Assembly: GCA_024305405.1 (NCBI GenBank)
Contig: JAKNDB010000098.1
Location: 2,994,501-3,058,500 of the forward strand
DNA from: Dirofilaria immitis
Taxonomy: Eukaryota; Nematoda; Chromadorea; Rhabditida; Onchocercidae
Direction: 5' to 3'
Length of the DNA: 64,000 nt
Shown: positions 52,622-64,000 of the stretch, in pieces
Numbering within the stretch: position 1 is the first letter of the stretch
How the letters are laid out: every line of letters starts with the position of its first letter
Program-made: the position numbers and the translations under genes
Notes under the pieces: generated by a model
Told to the model about the DNA's origin: nothing
The model's database searches: none
The model's input: the letters and a program-made list of their open reading frames with translations, nothing else

Positions 52622-53702
52622 TTTAGGAATTGTTCAATTTTAACAGTATACTTCCATTGGAGTAATTAAATTTGAGTAGCTAAACTTCGATAAAGTTTTA
52701 TTTCGATTGAGCAATTTTACCTCATCACGGATGTTCACTTCTAAAGTTTAGTTTTTTTTTTTTTTATTTTAATCGAAATACAATTGATAATAATATCGAT
52801 AATCATATAACTAACGAATAATCAAAAATGTATTAATTTGATGAGATAATCATGCAATCAACAAATAGTCAAGTATCAATTAATTTATCAATTAAATTGG
52901 ATGTATCAATTAATTTATCGAATATTGAAATTAATAATATTTAATTATACTTGATTGCTATGCATAATCATACATCAATGCTAACTGCTTTTTGCCAATA
53001 ATTTGCAATGCTTTTTTCATAAAACCTTCTCAAAAATTTTTCATTAAAAAGACATTCATTTTTCCGATACTACGAATTGGCATCCAGATCTAGATTAATT
53101 ATCGAAACATACTGATCGTCAAAATCTATGTAAATCTATTATTGTATTGCTAATTATAATTTGATTATCATAAAAAAAAAATCAAATTTATTTTGCTTAA
53201 ATAAATAGGTGATAAAAATAAAATAAATTTATTGGTAAAAAAAAAAAATAAATTTTAAATTCATTTTATCGATAATCATTAACGAATGAAAAAAGTAGGG
53301 ACGAACAATTAAATTTATACTATTCGAATAAGATCGAGCTATTTTGTTTGAGAAATTATCACACGGAAATCTGTCAACATTAATAAATTTTATCTAAAAA
53401 ACAATCAAAAGATAATAATTTATTTTTGTTGATTAGATAAAAAAATGTAAAATACAATTTTATCAATATAAACATGAAACATAAACATAAATATGAACAT
53501 ATAAATAATGATCAAAGGATATAATACATTGTTACGGTGTCTTTCGTTTTTTTTTTTTTTTTTATTTCAACAAATCATTTTTGATAGGAAAATGTTGAAA
53601 AATGAAAGATAATGAATTCTATCAATCTGTTTCTATCAATCTGTTTTTTTTTTCCTTTAATCGTCAAGGTTTATTATATACAATAAACGCACCGAAGCAG
53701 AC

Positions 53703-53776
53703 AAATAGACGCCAATAACAACAACAATAACAATAACAATAATAACAATAACAATAACAATAACAACAACAACAAA
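53703..53776. repeat. (AACAAT)n microsatellite
   Basis: An array of AACAAT and AACAAC hexamers/trimers, non-coding. Confidence 0.95.
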
Positions 53777-54393
53777 ATTATGTCTTTCTATTTGCCTATA
53801 TGTATTTGTCACCGAAAAAGGTAAAAAGAAAAAAACGAAATCTTCAAAGCTTTTTTATCCTTGCTGAAGTACATTTTTAAAAACATTTGAATGCCGTCTT
53901 TTAAAATGACTTTAGCAACTAATTTAGAAATCTCGATTTAGAAGTCAAAGAAATCTTGAAAACATAAATTTATTACGATAATTTTTAACTATCAAAATTA
54001 GCATAAGATTATTGAGAATTTACTTAATCTAATCATTTATTTAGGTGTCCATTGTGTTCTAGAATTTTCATGTTTACATCTGATCTCAGGAGCTACTACT
54101 AGAAACTGTGCTTTTTTAATTTAAATCTTATAATTTCGGTATTTGTCAATTTTAGAACTTCTCAAAACTAAATTATAATGCTTTTGAGATTTTGTTCAAA
54201 TATAACTTAATCATTCAAGCACGCATAAATTTCAGGATTCATATTTTTAAAATGAATTTGATATGAAATTGAAAATAGATCAATGCAATATTCGAGAATC
54301 TAATGTTATATAAGCTAAAAATTTGATTAATTTCACTTTTAATGAAAAAAATAGCAAACATGATATTATCAAATATCTTATCTTTATCCTACG

Positions 54394-54431
54394 TCAATTA
54401 TCAATTCATTTTGATATGAATTGATAATTGA
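54394..54431. repeat. Perfect 16-bp inverted repeat, 6-bp loop
   Basis: TCAATTATCAATTCAT at 54394-54409 is the exact reverse complement of 54416-54431. It is A/T-rich and could be a chance hairpin or an old fold-back element. Confidence 0.75.
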
Positions 54432-55629
54432 TGTTCCTGAGAACTTATAATAATTATCAATTAATATCTGGAATCCAATCACTGATATTTTACTGGATGA
54501 TAAATTATGCACATTATGAAATATTCAATATTTGACTATATCCAGCCTTCCTTAATTATACTAATCAACACTGATAATCTGTACGAAGTAAGAAATAATT
54601 GGAAAGCTCTAATGTAAATCTAAATCAATCAATAATTCAATCAATGTTAATCATTGACATTGACTGATAAATAATCATCATCTCATCAGTTCATATCTTT
54701 CAGGATTTGTCGAATTTATCGAAAATATCTGAAATGATCCAGAATTAAAAATTCAGAAGTTCATAAATTTCATAAAAATGATATTATAAGAAATCAAATT
54801 TTTTGAACTTGCTAATATGAACAAAAATTCGGTGAATCGATTGATTGCAATCATAACTAAATTAAACACTTAAATCCTTCAATATTAAATGAGAAAATTT
54901 CATCTATTTTTCATAAATCAAATAGTTATCATTTATTTGATATAGAGAAATTGAAAATAAAATATATGATCACAAAAAACATTGTTTAATAAATCAAATT
55001 CTTATCACTGATATGATATGCAGAAATTAAGAATGAAATATGTAAATAAAAAAAAGTATTAAACCTATTAAAAATACAAATGCTTACTTTAATTTAAAAT
55101 ATGCTTATATCAATTACAAAAAAAAAAAACACGAGATAATTAAAAGTTATGTAATAAAGATTAAAATAAGATGGTCGAAATTATATTTAGGATTGAATTT
55201 ATTGAAAATAATTTTAATAAACTTTTAAGAAAGCATAATATCTATTATATTAATTAATTGAAAGATTATTGATTAAATTATTTCTCAAAATTTAATCAGA
55301 AAGCCATAAATGTATTATTCATATTTTACGGTATAATCGGAAAATGATGATATTTAATAAATTCCATCTAAACATTTCTTCCTCATTGTTTAAACATCAA
55401 TCGAATATCAGTTGTTTTATTGTCAAATATTGATCTAGTATTGATTTTTTTATTATCAAATAGTGATCGAGTATTGATTGATTTATTATTAGATATAGAT
55501 AGAATATTTGTTGCTTTAAATCAAATATCGATCGTATATGATGCAGATATAAATAAAAAAATATTTTCATTCTAAATAATCCATTTGTCTAAAAATTTCA
55601 TCATATCCTTAAATCATCAGTTCAGTTTG

Positions 55630-56120
55630 CAATTATTAAGCGTACGTCAAATACGTATATTTCGTAAATGAAACGCATAGTTTATAGTAATGCATACTGA
55701 ATCTGTATCACAACAATTTGACGTATAGCATAATTTGTTAGAGTTTTTTTTCTTAACTTTCAGTAAATCAGAATCAGCTAATACATGTACTGCCTTATTA
55801 GAGTAAAGACATATTTGTAAAGCTTTCTTCTTAGTCTTCAGTAAACAGAATCACGTTAGCATACGCATTATCTATCACGAAAAAAACGTGTAATAGCTCA
55901 ACAGAGTTTCCTTACAAAAATTTAGTAAATCGGATTCACGTTAATACGCTCGTATACCGGATTTATATCACGGTAATTTGATATGTAACAATTTGCTAGA
56001 ATTTCTATCTTAGCTTTCATCTACGCTAATACACGCGCTATCGTTTATTATCGTAAAATATGTAATAATTCATTAAAGTTTCTTTTTAATCTTCAAAAAA
56101 TCGGTTTCGCGCTATCGATG
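55630..56120. repeat. Degenerate repeat, about 110-125 bp, about 4 copies
   Basis: Blocks share a TTAGAGTTTCTTTCTTA-type segment, CTTTCAGTAAATC-GAATCACG, TTA-TACGC, and TATCACG-TAATTTG. They are diverged and contain several ACGT-rich words that are rare elsewhere in the window. Confidence 0.65.
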
Positions 56121-56351
56121 AATTTGTAGCTATAATTAATAATTATAATGTAATATTAGAATTAGTCATTGCTAATCACAAATTATATCTCTTATCATTT
56201 GCATTATCTTATAAGCTTTGAATTATTAAGTATATTTTATATATAAGTAATTAAATTCATTACGATAATCGGAAATAAAAGAATAAACCAATAAATTGAA
56301 TATAAAATAAAGCAATAGAAGAAATTGTGAAGAAAAATATAAAGGTATGAA

Positions 56352-56829
56352 ATGGTATTTCAAAAAGACAATGTACAAATCATCATTGATGACGATGATA
56401 ATGATAACGTACGAACAGGTAAATTCTGCGAACAGAGAAGAGTAATAGCGCTCACAAATAGTATATACTTTCTCGTCCCACTTCAATGTATTTCGCGTTT
56501 TACTGTAATATTTAGAGTTTTAAATCCATTTTTTTTTTTTTTGCTACAACATGTTTATAGTTTAATGGAAGTAATGATTATTTTTTAATAGAACAAAATA
56601 AGCTTAAATATGATAATTCAATCTATCCAAATTTCAGAAGAGGAGGGAAAATCTTTTTTAAATGGACTGTGAGAAACATATGAGCAATACTTTGCAAAAG
56701 TTCGAACATGAAGCAGGAAAGATCAAATATTCAAAATTGAAAATGATCGATCATTATCAGGAAGCAGAACTATCGAAATTAGAACGAAAAGTTCGAGCTA
56801 AATATTATATTAATTTAAATTTTGTCTAA
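56352..56829 (+). pseudogene. Broken or unconfirmed coding fragment, possibly two exons
   Basis: ATG at 56352 opens MVFQKDNVQIII followed by DDDDNDNVRT and a donor at GTAAATTC (56421). After a TTTCAG acceptor ending at 56638, a helical Lys/Glu-rich stretch reads from ATG at 56665 (MDCEKHMSNTLQKFEHEAG, then KLKMIDHYQEAELSKLERK) to a stop at 56829. The two pieces do not join in frame, and an in-frame TAA sits just before the second ATG. The composition looks coding, but no family is recognised. Confidence 0.35.
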
Positions 56830-56839
56830 AATTGATTTC

Positions 56840-58900
56840 CATCAATAAAGCATAAATATGAATAATCATTTTCAATATTATCATATCATTAATAAATTTG
56901 AAATTAGTTATACTAGTTCTGTTATGTCGTACATTCAATGTTACAAATTGAAAAATTTTTTAATAATTACTTCAGAAATAAAAAAAAAAACTTTCCAAAA
57001 CAAAAAATCATTGCGTAAAAATAGAATGAAATTATTTGATAAATTTTGTTTTTTCAAATATTGGAAAAAGAGAGCGAAAATGAAGAATAAATAAAAATGT
57101 TTTGTGATTATATCGATAAGTAAAAGTTTGGTGCAAAAATTTGCAACTATGAAAAATGTATTTTCTACAAAAGATTGTCTTAATGGCATGAAATTCTAAT
57201 GCAGATCGATAGATGTTAGACAGCATAAAAATAAGGCGAGATAAAACTTGAAATAAAAACTCAACTTCAAAAAAAGTATTCTTACTTTTTCTGATTACTC
57301 TCCAATACAAAGTACCGGAGTTTATCGAGATATTTACTGCAAGAATATCGGATTTGAATTTATGCATATTTCTTCTTATAAGAAAAGAATATGGCTGCAG
57401 GAAAAAATTGAAGAATCAACATTCTATATCGATTATAAATTAGTTGCATGAAAACTTCTACTAAACTGACAGCAACATTACCAAACATTAGTTTTTCGAT
57501 TGCTTGAAGAGGACGTATTGAAGCTGTTTGATTGAAATCACCAAAATTATTGCCATTTTCGACGATATAAATAACGCGGTATTTTTTTCAACTCTCTTCA
57601 ATAACAAACGGAATTATATTTAAAAAATAGAATGAGAAGAGGTGAAAGAAAAGCAAAATGACAACTCTGAGATAAGATTAAACATTTTTTTAAGACAAAA
57701 AAACGAATGAGGAATTGTCTTCTTCATTGTTCTTGTCAACAAAAAGAAGAAATGGAAAATTTGAAAATCATAAGTTTGAATCCAGAGTGAAACTCGGAAA
57801 CTTTTTATATGAGACCTAGATAATAGCTCGTAAAATATCATCCTGTGAACTGAATTCAACTATATTTCCAGATTCTCTATGCCATAACAAAATTAATGCT
57901 TAATTTGCTGATGCCGTTGTTGTGGCAAGCTAGACGAAATATTTTCATGTTAATATGATCAAAAATGCTAACTAGTAGTTATCATTGCTGTTGACTTTCT
58001 CTCTGGAAAAGCCAGTGTAGAACTACCGGCATAAAGAAATTGTAGAATTCGAGAAAGAACAGAATAACTGTTAATTAACTCGAATTCGAAATTTCAAAAT
58101 ATGCATACAAAGAATGCTTTGCGATAATTTGAATCAAAATCAGCACTTATCTATAAAAAAAAAAACTTTGTTTTCAACAGCAAGAACAAAAATTGTCGTT
58201 GCTATAATTAAAATTTTTTTCTCGGAATTTCAAAAATATATTTAAAAAAGAAGAAAAGTTTGGATTTAAAAGAGTATAATCTAACATGCGATATTAACCT
58301 GTACAACTATGATTAAGCATGTATTTGAATGATACAGTGAAGCTACATAAGTGTATACAAAATGTCACACCAATTGTTGCAATCTATGCGTTTCCATATG
58401 CTTTATAATAAAACTTTTATTTTCGATAACCTACTAGAAAATTAGTCAACCGCTACATTGTTTCGAAATCTCTGCCAAACTTTTCATCTTCCCTATCTAA
58501 AGAACAATAAATTCTTCCGGTTCAAAAATGCTAAACAAAGTATTCCTTTATGAAGCAATCACATTTGAAATCACTTCCATCAAGAATATTATAATCAAGT
58601 ATTTCAACAGAAAACTCACTGAATTTAATAAGTTTAATAAAACTGTAATCGCAATTAGATCAAAAAATTCTTTGAATGAGAAGATAAAGTTTCAAATTCT
58701 AAATTATATGGAAAGCAGAAAAGTGCTATACTGCAGAAAGTTTAAAATTAATATATGAAAATAATTGAACTCGATGACATTATTAAATCAAAGCCAATTT
58801 TGGCTATCATCCTCATAGATCTAGTCAACTAACTTAATATCTTTTATGAATTAAATTTGCTAAAGAAAAGGTTTGTGTCTCTTTGATTTTTTAGAATTTT
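56840..58900. other. Relic-like sequence without a definable gene
   Basis: Short coding-like islands occur on the plus strand, for example QHYQTLVFRLLEEDVLKLFD near 57467-57530, and a 57900-58075 stretch with in-frame stops between segments such as FHVNMIKNAN and KEIVEFEKEQNN. The 76-codon frame at 58528 is Lys/Ile/Asn rich and unrecognised. I read this as decayed coding DNA of unknown origin. Confidence 0.3.
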
Positions 58901-58905
58901 TTCAG

Positions 58906-58980
58906 GAATAGGATTACGCGTTTGATGTAACCACGGATGATGGACGAATTTTAAAATTATACATGCCGTAGGTAAAGATA
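58906..58980 (+). pseudogene. Possible lipase-like exon remnant
   Basis: Following a T-rich acceptor ending TTTTTTCAG at 58905, the plus strand reads DYAFDVTTDDGRILKLYMP, then TAG and a GTAAAG donor. The core VTT(D/E)DG-x-IL resembles the N-terminal signature of acid lipases of the AB-hydrolase-associated lipase family, which nematodes have in many copies. An in-frame TAG two codons into the exon suggests it is broken. No GHSxG nucleophile exon was found nearby. The assignment rests on one short motif. Confidence 0.28.
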
Positions 58981-59087
58981 CGCAGCGTTTTATTAAAAGA
59001 ATAATTTAGATTCTAGAGAAAATTAATTTTGACTTTTTCTAATATTTCTAGGATGTTTTCGTAAACAAAATTTTCGTAGTAAACAGT

Positions 59088-59222
59088 GTGGAGCTCAATC
59101 ATAGCAACAATGTAAAAGATATCATTGAATACATAAAAGAGTGAAACCACTCGGTGCGATATACACGATAAGAAGTTCAACCGAAATGATAATTTGCTAA
59201 AACATGAAGCATTCACAAACAT
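59088..59222 (+). pseudogene. Decayed C2H2 zinc-finger fragment
   Basis: Frame from 59155: CDIHDKKFNRNDNLLKHEAF. This has the first Cys, the Phe and Leu of the core and one His of a C2H2 finger, but the second Cys is His and the last His is lost. The segment before it (VELNHSNNVK) matches, residue by residue and at DNA level, the IEFNHSNNMK part of a finger on the minus strand at about 61,680-61,705, so both come from one gene family. The spacing equals one linker between fingers. A stop lies in the linker. It is a non-functional remnant. Confidence 0.65.
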
Positions 59223-59964
59223 TCAATTAAAAAATTGAATTACATGGAGAATATACAAATAAATGATATCTCCAGACTCATTTTATCACTCTGATTTTCA
59301 TGCGAATTATTATTGTAATCCACAACGCATTTCCTCTTGAGAAAAATTATCAGTTAAAAAATAATTTTATGTATGAAAAACAACTAAATCGGTCAGAAAA
59401 AAGATCAATTTAAATTAATTTTTATATATGAAAAACAATTAAAGCATTATTGTCGTTAAAGGCAGAGTTAATTTTATTGTTTATTTCACAAATACCGCCA
59501 AACTCAACCAATAAAATTTAATCCTTTTACTTCTTATGATCTTCCATATTATTTCATAAAGTTGTTTCTGTATACGATTGCATGATCAGATTAATAGACT
59601 GTTTTGTATTAATAACTAATTTCACTTGAATGTACAATGGATTGATTATGTGTAGTTTTGCATTTGACAACGATTTTGTTACTGTTTCTTTGTTAAAACT
59701 ACGTACAGCGCTTTTGTAGATATTTATTTAATAATTGGATTATCGAACAATGCAATACAGTGGTAATATGATGTAGAGAAAAGTTAAAATGGTTAACTAG
59801 ATTATAGTAGGGACGACGAATAATTCACGTGAAAAGGATCTTAAGAATATTTATTGCACATACATGATTAGGCTTACAATAATATGCAAATTACATGACA
59901 AGTGACAGAATTAGTTTTTTATCCAAGAAGAAATTGAATGGGAATTATTTTCTCAGAAGCACTA

Positions 59965-61967
59965 TTACTGCAATTTTTTGAGATTTGAAGGCTTTTTATC
60001 GACGATTTCCTTTCTGATTGTAACAAACTTGAAGTGGGCGATTTTCTTTTCAGTCACCACGGGTTTCTTAAATTTCTTGTTTTTAACACTTAGAACGTAT
60101 CTCAAACTTGGGCAATTAAACCTTTATTACGATAACTTCAAATAACCAGTCAACGAAACGCAGCAATTACAAATATGAATGATATAATAAGAAATTTTAA
60201 TAAAGATAAAATAACTCCAGAAGCTGCCCAAAAATACCTGCTGCTCTCCAATTGATATGACATCTTGCTCATCTAACCAAAATGATTTTGTTGATTAGAA
60301 TTATTCGCGCCATAGAGGTCAGTCCTGAAGTCAACAGTTCACAGAGTATTTGAAAGCATAAGCACGACGACTCATATAATTTATAATCTCTTGATCTACA
60401 TTTCAGTTATTAAAGGCTTCTCCTCGCTCTTTCAGCGAAACTCACTATTACATTTGAGATTTATAAATAAGATAGTTTTTTATAGATTAGATGACAGATG
60501 TGAGAACCTTTGTATAAGCCTTTCTACAATCAAAATATTGACAACGTATCACAGTATAAGGTGATATGTCCTTTTCACGTGATTTTTTATATGAATTTTT
60601 AAATTGTTTATCTCATCATTATTTCTTTCACTTTCTTCGAACAGAAAGTAGTCAACTTTGCTATATTGCATTTTGAGCAAACTAAAATTTTATTCGATTT
60701 TTAAACAATTAAATGCATTTCATTACATAAAAAGAAATAAAATTTTTCCGTATAGAAATTAAAAATTTCCAGCTTGATCATAAATATTCGAAGTAATAAT
60801 CACAGCAATTGCTGATACCGTCTGAACAAAACAATATGTTAAAACAAATGATAGAAACAAAATTGGATTCAACTATTTAAGTAATTTAGCTTATTTCAAT
60901 AATTTAAGCAATTTATTTTCAACACCATTCGTTTTCAAAATCATCATACTATACTCTTTATAAAGCAAAAAAAAAAATTAAAGGCAAGATTTAATCGTTT
61001 CGAACGCTTTACGAATTTCCTGTTGCATAATAAAAATTGTTATTTCTAGTCGGAATATTATTTCGACTTCATCCTTATTATTCATTAAAAATTATAACTA
61101 TAAATTAAATATCATTTAACATATCTTTAATCACTAAGTTAGTAGCACACGTCAGTTAAATGCCCGAGAAAAAATTGCTAACTGTTTCTGTTTCTGTTGT
61201 TTTTGTTTCCGATCTAGTAAATTAGCATGTATGTAATGTCTAAAACTTCCTAAAATTCTTACCCATAAAAATAAAAATCTTGTCACATGAAAAACATTCT
61301 GGCATGAAAAAATGTGTTATGGATTGCAAGAATGCATAAAAATCTAAGTGATAAAATGAATACAGTGTAAAATATAAATCAATCAACTTAACTAAAATTT
61401 TTCTTTTAATTCTTCTTGTTATTCTTGGCAATAAATTAAAAGTAATAAATAAAAAAAAGTGAAAAAGCGCTCACAATCTTGAGTAAGAAATTATTTTCCC
61501 TATTAATACAATTCTATTGCAGATATGATTTGTTAGTATATTCTTCCATTCAATGCAATCTTTCAACTGAACTTTCGTTTATGTTTTTCTGCTTTAAAAA
61601 AACCATCATTTCGATTGATCTATCACATACAACGCACTTGAATGGTTTATCAACCTGTATGTTTTCGTCGATGTCTTTTCATATTATTGCTGTGATTGAA
61701 CTCTATATAGCATATATCATACTTGCAAATGTTTCTCGTCTGTATGTATTCGATGATGTGCTTTTAGATTGCTGACATAACTGAATTCTCTAACGCATAT
61801 TTTTTACCCCATATATTCGATAACGTCTTTTCAGATTGCTGATGCTATCAAAATCATTTGTTGCATGTATCGCACTCGGAACAGTTTTCGGTTTGCGTAT
61901 TACGTTCATTTAAATATAACTGATCATTTATTTCTGCCTGAATTAATGAATCATTTTCACTTGATAT
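59965..61967 (-). pseudogene. Decayed multi-finger C2H2 zinc-finger gene
   Basis: A TTTCAG acceptor precedes 61967. The exon reads SENDSLIQAEINDQ, then a finger with CSECDTCNK where a one-base shift occurs, then SNLKRRYRIY (both zinc His replaced), then an intact half-finger FSYVSNLKAHHRIH, then YDICYIEFNHSNNMKRHRRK (first Cys now Tyr), then KPFKCVVCDRS with its His lost (to about 61560). Further minus-strand pieces: NNLKIHIKNHVKR near 60610-60575 with RCQYFDCRKAYTK after it, and a Lys-rich open tail, KFKKPVVTEKKIAHFKF onward, ending at TAA 59965. C2H2 arrays normally bind DNA in the nucleus. Missing ligands, stops and shifts mean this one is probably dead. Linking the pieces into one gene is inference. 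Confidence 0.6.
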
Positions 61968-62346
61968 CTGAAATTATGCGAAGTATTCATTTTTACAATT
62001 TAAATGATTCGATGATTATTTTCCTGAAATTTTTATGCAGATCCAGTTAGTGCGAATTAATTAATTCTGTTGGTATCAGCATATGTAGCGTGAAATCGTT
62101 GAATAAAAACGCTTCTTAATTATTTGATATTTGCGATTTTTGAAGAATTATGAAGAAGAATATCATTTTTGCTATTTAATTGCATGTGAATCGAAATAAA
62201 ATATAATGTAAATAGACGAAAATAACGACGAATTGATTCAAGAAACCAAACTATTTTCACGTTGCAAATTGATGCGCAAACACACTGATTTCATCGAAAG
62301 TAATGAAAAAAGATGAAAACATAATAGTACAAAATGAAAAACTTAC

Positions 62347-62448
62347 AAATATCTATTTTTTATAGTTGGAGCAATAATCTTCACTTAGTGTTACTTGTGG
62401 AATACATAACAGCAATATAACGGCTAAAAAGTGACAAGACAGCAGCAT
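62347..62448 (-). CDS. Signal-peptide exon of a secreted protein, partial
   Basis: ATG at 62448 begins MLLSCHFLAVILLLCIPQVT, followed by LSEDYCSNYKK. This is a textbook signal peptide with likely cleavage after Thr-Leu-Ser. As printed, the next codon is TAG, just before a good GTAAGT donor at 62346. One extra base in the A6 run (T6 at 62356-62361) would remove the stop and give a phase-1 exon. No following exon was identified, so the product is unknown. Confidence 0.5.
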
Positions 62449-63517
62449 ACTTGCTCGTAAGCAATTTTAATTAATAAACAGCAACGATTTAGAGAATATT
62501 TCAAAGAGTGTATAAATCAAAGGAGAATAAATTGTAATGATGGTATCATCGAAAATCATAGGTTTGTGCAAATTTATGCAAATAAAAGTCATGACTGTCA
62601 CAGTAACTTCAATGTAATTAACAACAGAATAAAATATTTTTATTTAATTCCATTCTTTCTGAAAAATTGAAAAATCGTTTCCTGAAAATTGATGAAAGAT
62701 ATGCTGTTGTAATGGATATTGAAACTATAGCTCGCCTTTTCGTATCAGTCATTTTGTTTATTTCGATTACTATATTTTGTTCAATTTTTCATGCTTCACA
62801 TATATAGCAAACTGAAATGTCATTTAAAGTTGCATTCAAAAAATTTATCTAGATTTGTCCATTCCATCTTTTATTCAACAATAGCAAAATTTTTACTAAT
62901 CAAATTTTTGCCAGATTTTGATTATTATTAATTATTGCAGTTCCTTTTTTGCTCGCGAAATAATTAGTTCAATAAAGATTCAATGATACATAAAACAGCA
63001 GAAACGGTCGCACAAAAATATTGTGCATACGCATTTTTAATCATATTAATTTAATGCAAATTCAAAAATTTCATCAATTATTATTCATCAATTCATTATC
63101 AACATCGCATTATTATACTATTAAAATTTATGAAATGCATCAAAAAAAGTCGGAATATCAAAAATATATTTATCATTAGTAGTTTTTCTAATAAATATTA
63201 GGTTTTTTTAAAAACGAAGTACGACAAATATCAATAAGATCACAGTAATCGATAAATTATTTAAATATCTGCCACTATAATCTGTTTGATTGTTTCATAC
63301 GCATTCATTTCCAGAAGTATTTATCATACCAAAATTACTTTCTTTCTAGTATATAAGCATAAATTGTCTTCTTCACTAGTTAAGAAGGCGCTTTGCGTGA
63401 TTGTAACAACGAAACGTTAGCTAAATTGCGCATATAAGAATACATCAACATTGACGAATTTCAAAACAGTACTTTTTATATTAATCTCGGATTTTAAATA
63501 CGATCTCGGGAAATTAC
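62449..63517. other. Intergenic, no gene seen
   Basis: A/T-rich sequence upstream of the orphan signal-peptide exon. A 34-codon hydrophobic frame at about 62713 on the plus strand (MDIETIARLFVSVILF) is too short to support. Confidence 0.35.
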
Positions 63518-63608
63518 TCAATATAGATTTGTATGTGATTTTCTGACCTACGATATCAAGGCTAACTCATGCAACGAATATAAAATGGATAAATGTGAAA
63601 TTTGCCCA
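63518..63608 (+). pseudogene. C2H2 zinc-finger remnant
   Basis: An open frame on the plus strand reads FVCDFLTYDIKANS, then CNEYKMDKCEICPRK, then TGA. KCEICPRK is the typical start of a C2H2 finger; the preceding piece looks like a damaged finger with compressed His spacing. Isolated, no introns or flanking fingers seen. Confidence 0.4.
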
Positions 63609-64000
63609 AGAAAATGAAGTATCTGAATTGAAGTTTTCAAATTCTATTTAAAATTCTTGTCATATTTCGAAAAAAAAATATAAGGCTCATTCTTGTAATA
63701 TGAAATTAACCAAATCCAAATTTAATTATGCTATTCAATTCTTTGGATATCAGATTGTGGAGATATCGTTTGTGATCCATAATTGACATTCAGGTTCAAG
63801 AAATTTTTCGTACTTTTTAATTAATATGAAGTATCGGATTATTTCATTGTCGGATCCGCATATGCAATTGTATGATTGAGGAAATCCGACTAGAGTACTG
63901 AAATAGTGACATACTTTGCAAAAAACTCTTACAATTATTCATGTACTAATAATAATGCAAATGCATATTAGAAGCTTAGATTATGCATAAAAAAAGTTTA

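Noticed and set aside
58528..58758. 76-codon plus-strand frame
   Set aside because: Lys/Ile/Asn bias typical of A/T-rich noise; no motif found, kept only as part of the relic region.
60290..60420. Open stretches on both strands (for example EVSPEVNSSQS, and CLCFQILCELLTSGL on the opposite strand)
   Set aside because: Conflicting strands, no motif and no splice partner.
1..64000. CRISPR arrays, tRNA/rRNA genes, bacterial insertion (for example Wolbachia) or intact transposase
   Set aside because: None seen: repeats are tandem without regular spacers, no cloverleaf or rRNA-like segment was noticed, and no transposase or bacterial protein was recognisable.

Overview
The window looks like nuclear DNA from a parasitic nematode, most likely a filarial (spirurid) worm. 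It is very A+T rich, with long A/T runs. Its genes are split into many short exons by introns of roughly 60 bp to 3 kb, with TTTCAG-type acceptors and GTAAGT-type donors. It also carries an unmistakable LIN-31 (FoxB) forkhead gene. The species call is inference. No rRNA, tRNA, CRISPR array, operon-like bacterial feature or intact transposon was recognised.

Layout. (1) 93-6840, minus: a large multi-exon gene of unknown function, about 16 exons, with a Cys/His zinc-binding module resembling FLYWCH fingers. (2) 7680-7944, minus: one exon with a signal peptide and the start of a Cys-loop ligand-gated channel extracellular domain; the rest of the channel was not found. (3) 9825-12825, minus: a compact four-exon gene for a four-pass membrane protein of about 203 residues. 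(4) 12.8-42.6 kb: a gene-poor stretch full of unrelated tandem repeats, with one TGCATG-rich block. (5) 42625-47805, minus: the lin-31/FoxB gene in four exons, all frames intact. (6) 48-56 kb: intergenic DNA with microsatellites, repeats and two strong fold-back hairpins. (7) 56-64 kb: a zone of broken coding fragments: C2H2 zinc-finger remnants on both strands, an orphan signal-peptide exon, a possible lipase-like exon and other relics.

The most striking observation concerns reading frames. In the first three loci on the left and at one exon on the right, exon boundaries and phases fit well, but the frame is repeatedly lost. In almost every case adding one base inside a short A/T run restores it, always in the same direction. 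Either the assembly undercalls A/T runs or these loci have suffered a very biased set of deletions. The forkhead exons, which also contain A5-A6 runs, show none. The zinc-finger remnants differ: they have lost zinc ligands by substitution and look truly decayed.

The genes show no shared pathway. lin-31 is a cell-fate transcription factor (vulval development in C. elegans); the four-pass protein and channel fragment are surface proteins; the large left-hand gene is probably nuclear, because it has a basic KRRKR patch, a sumoylation-type motif and acidic tracts.
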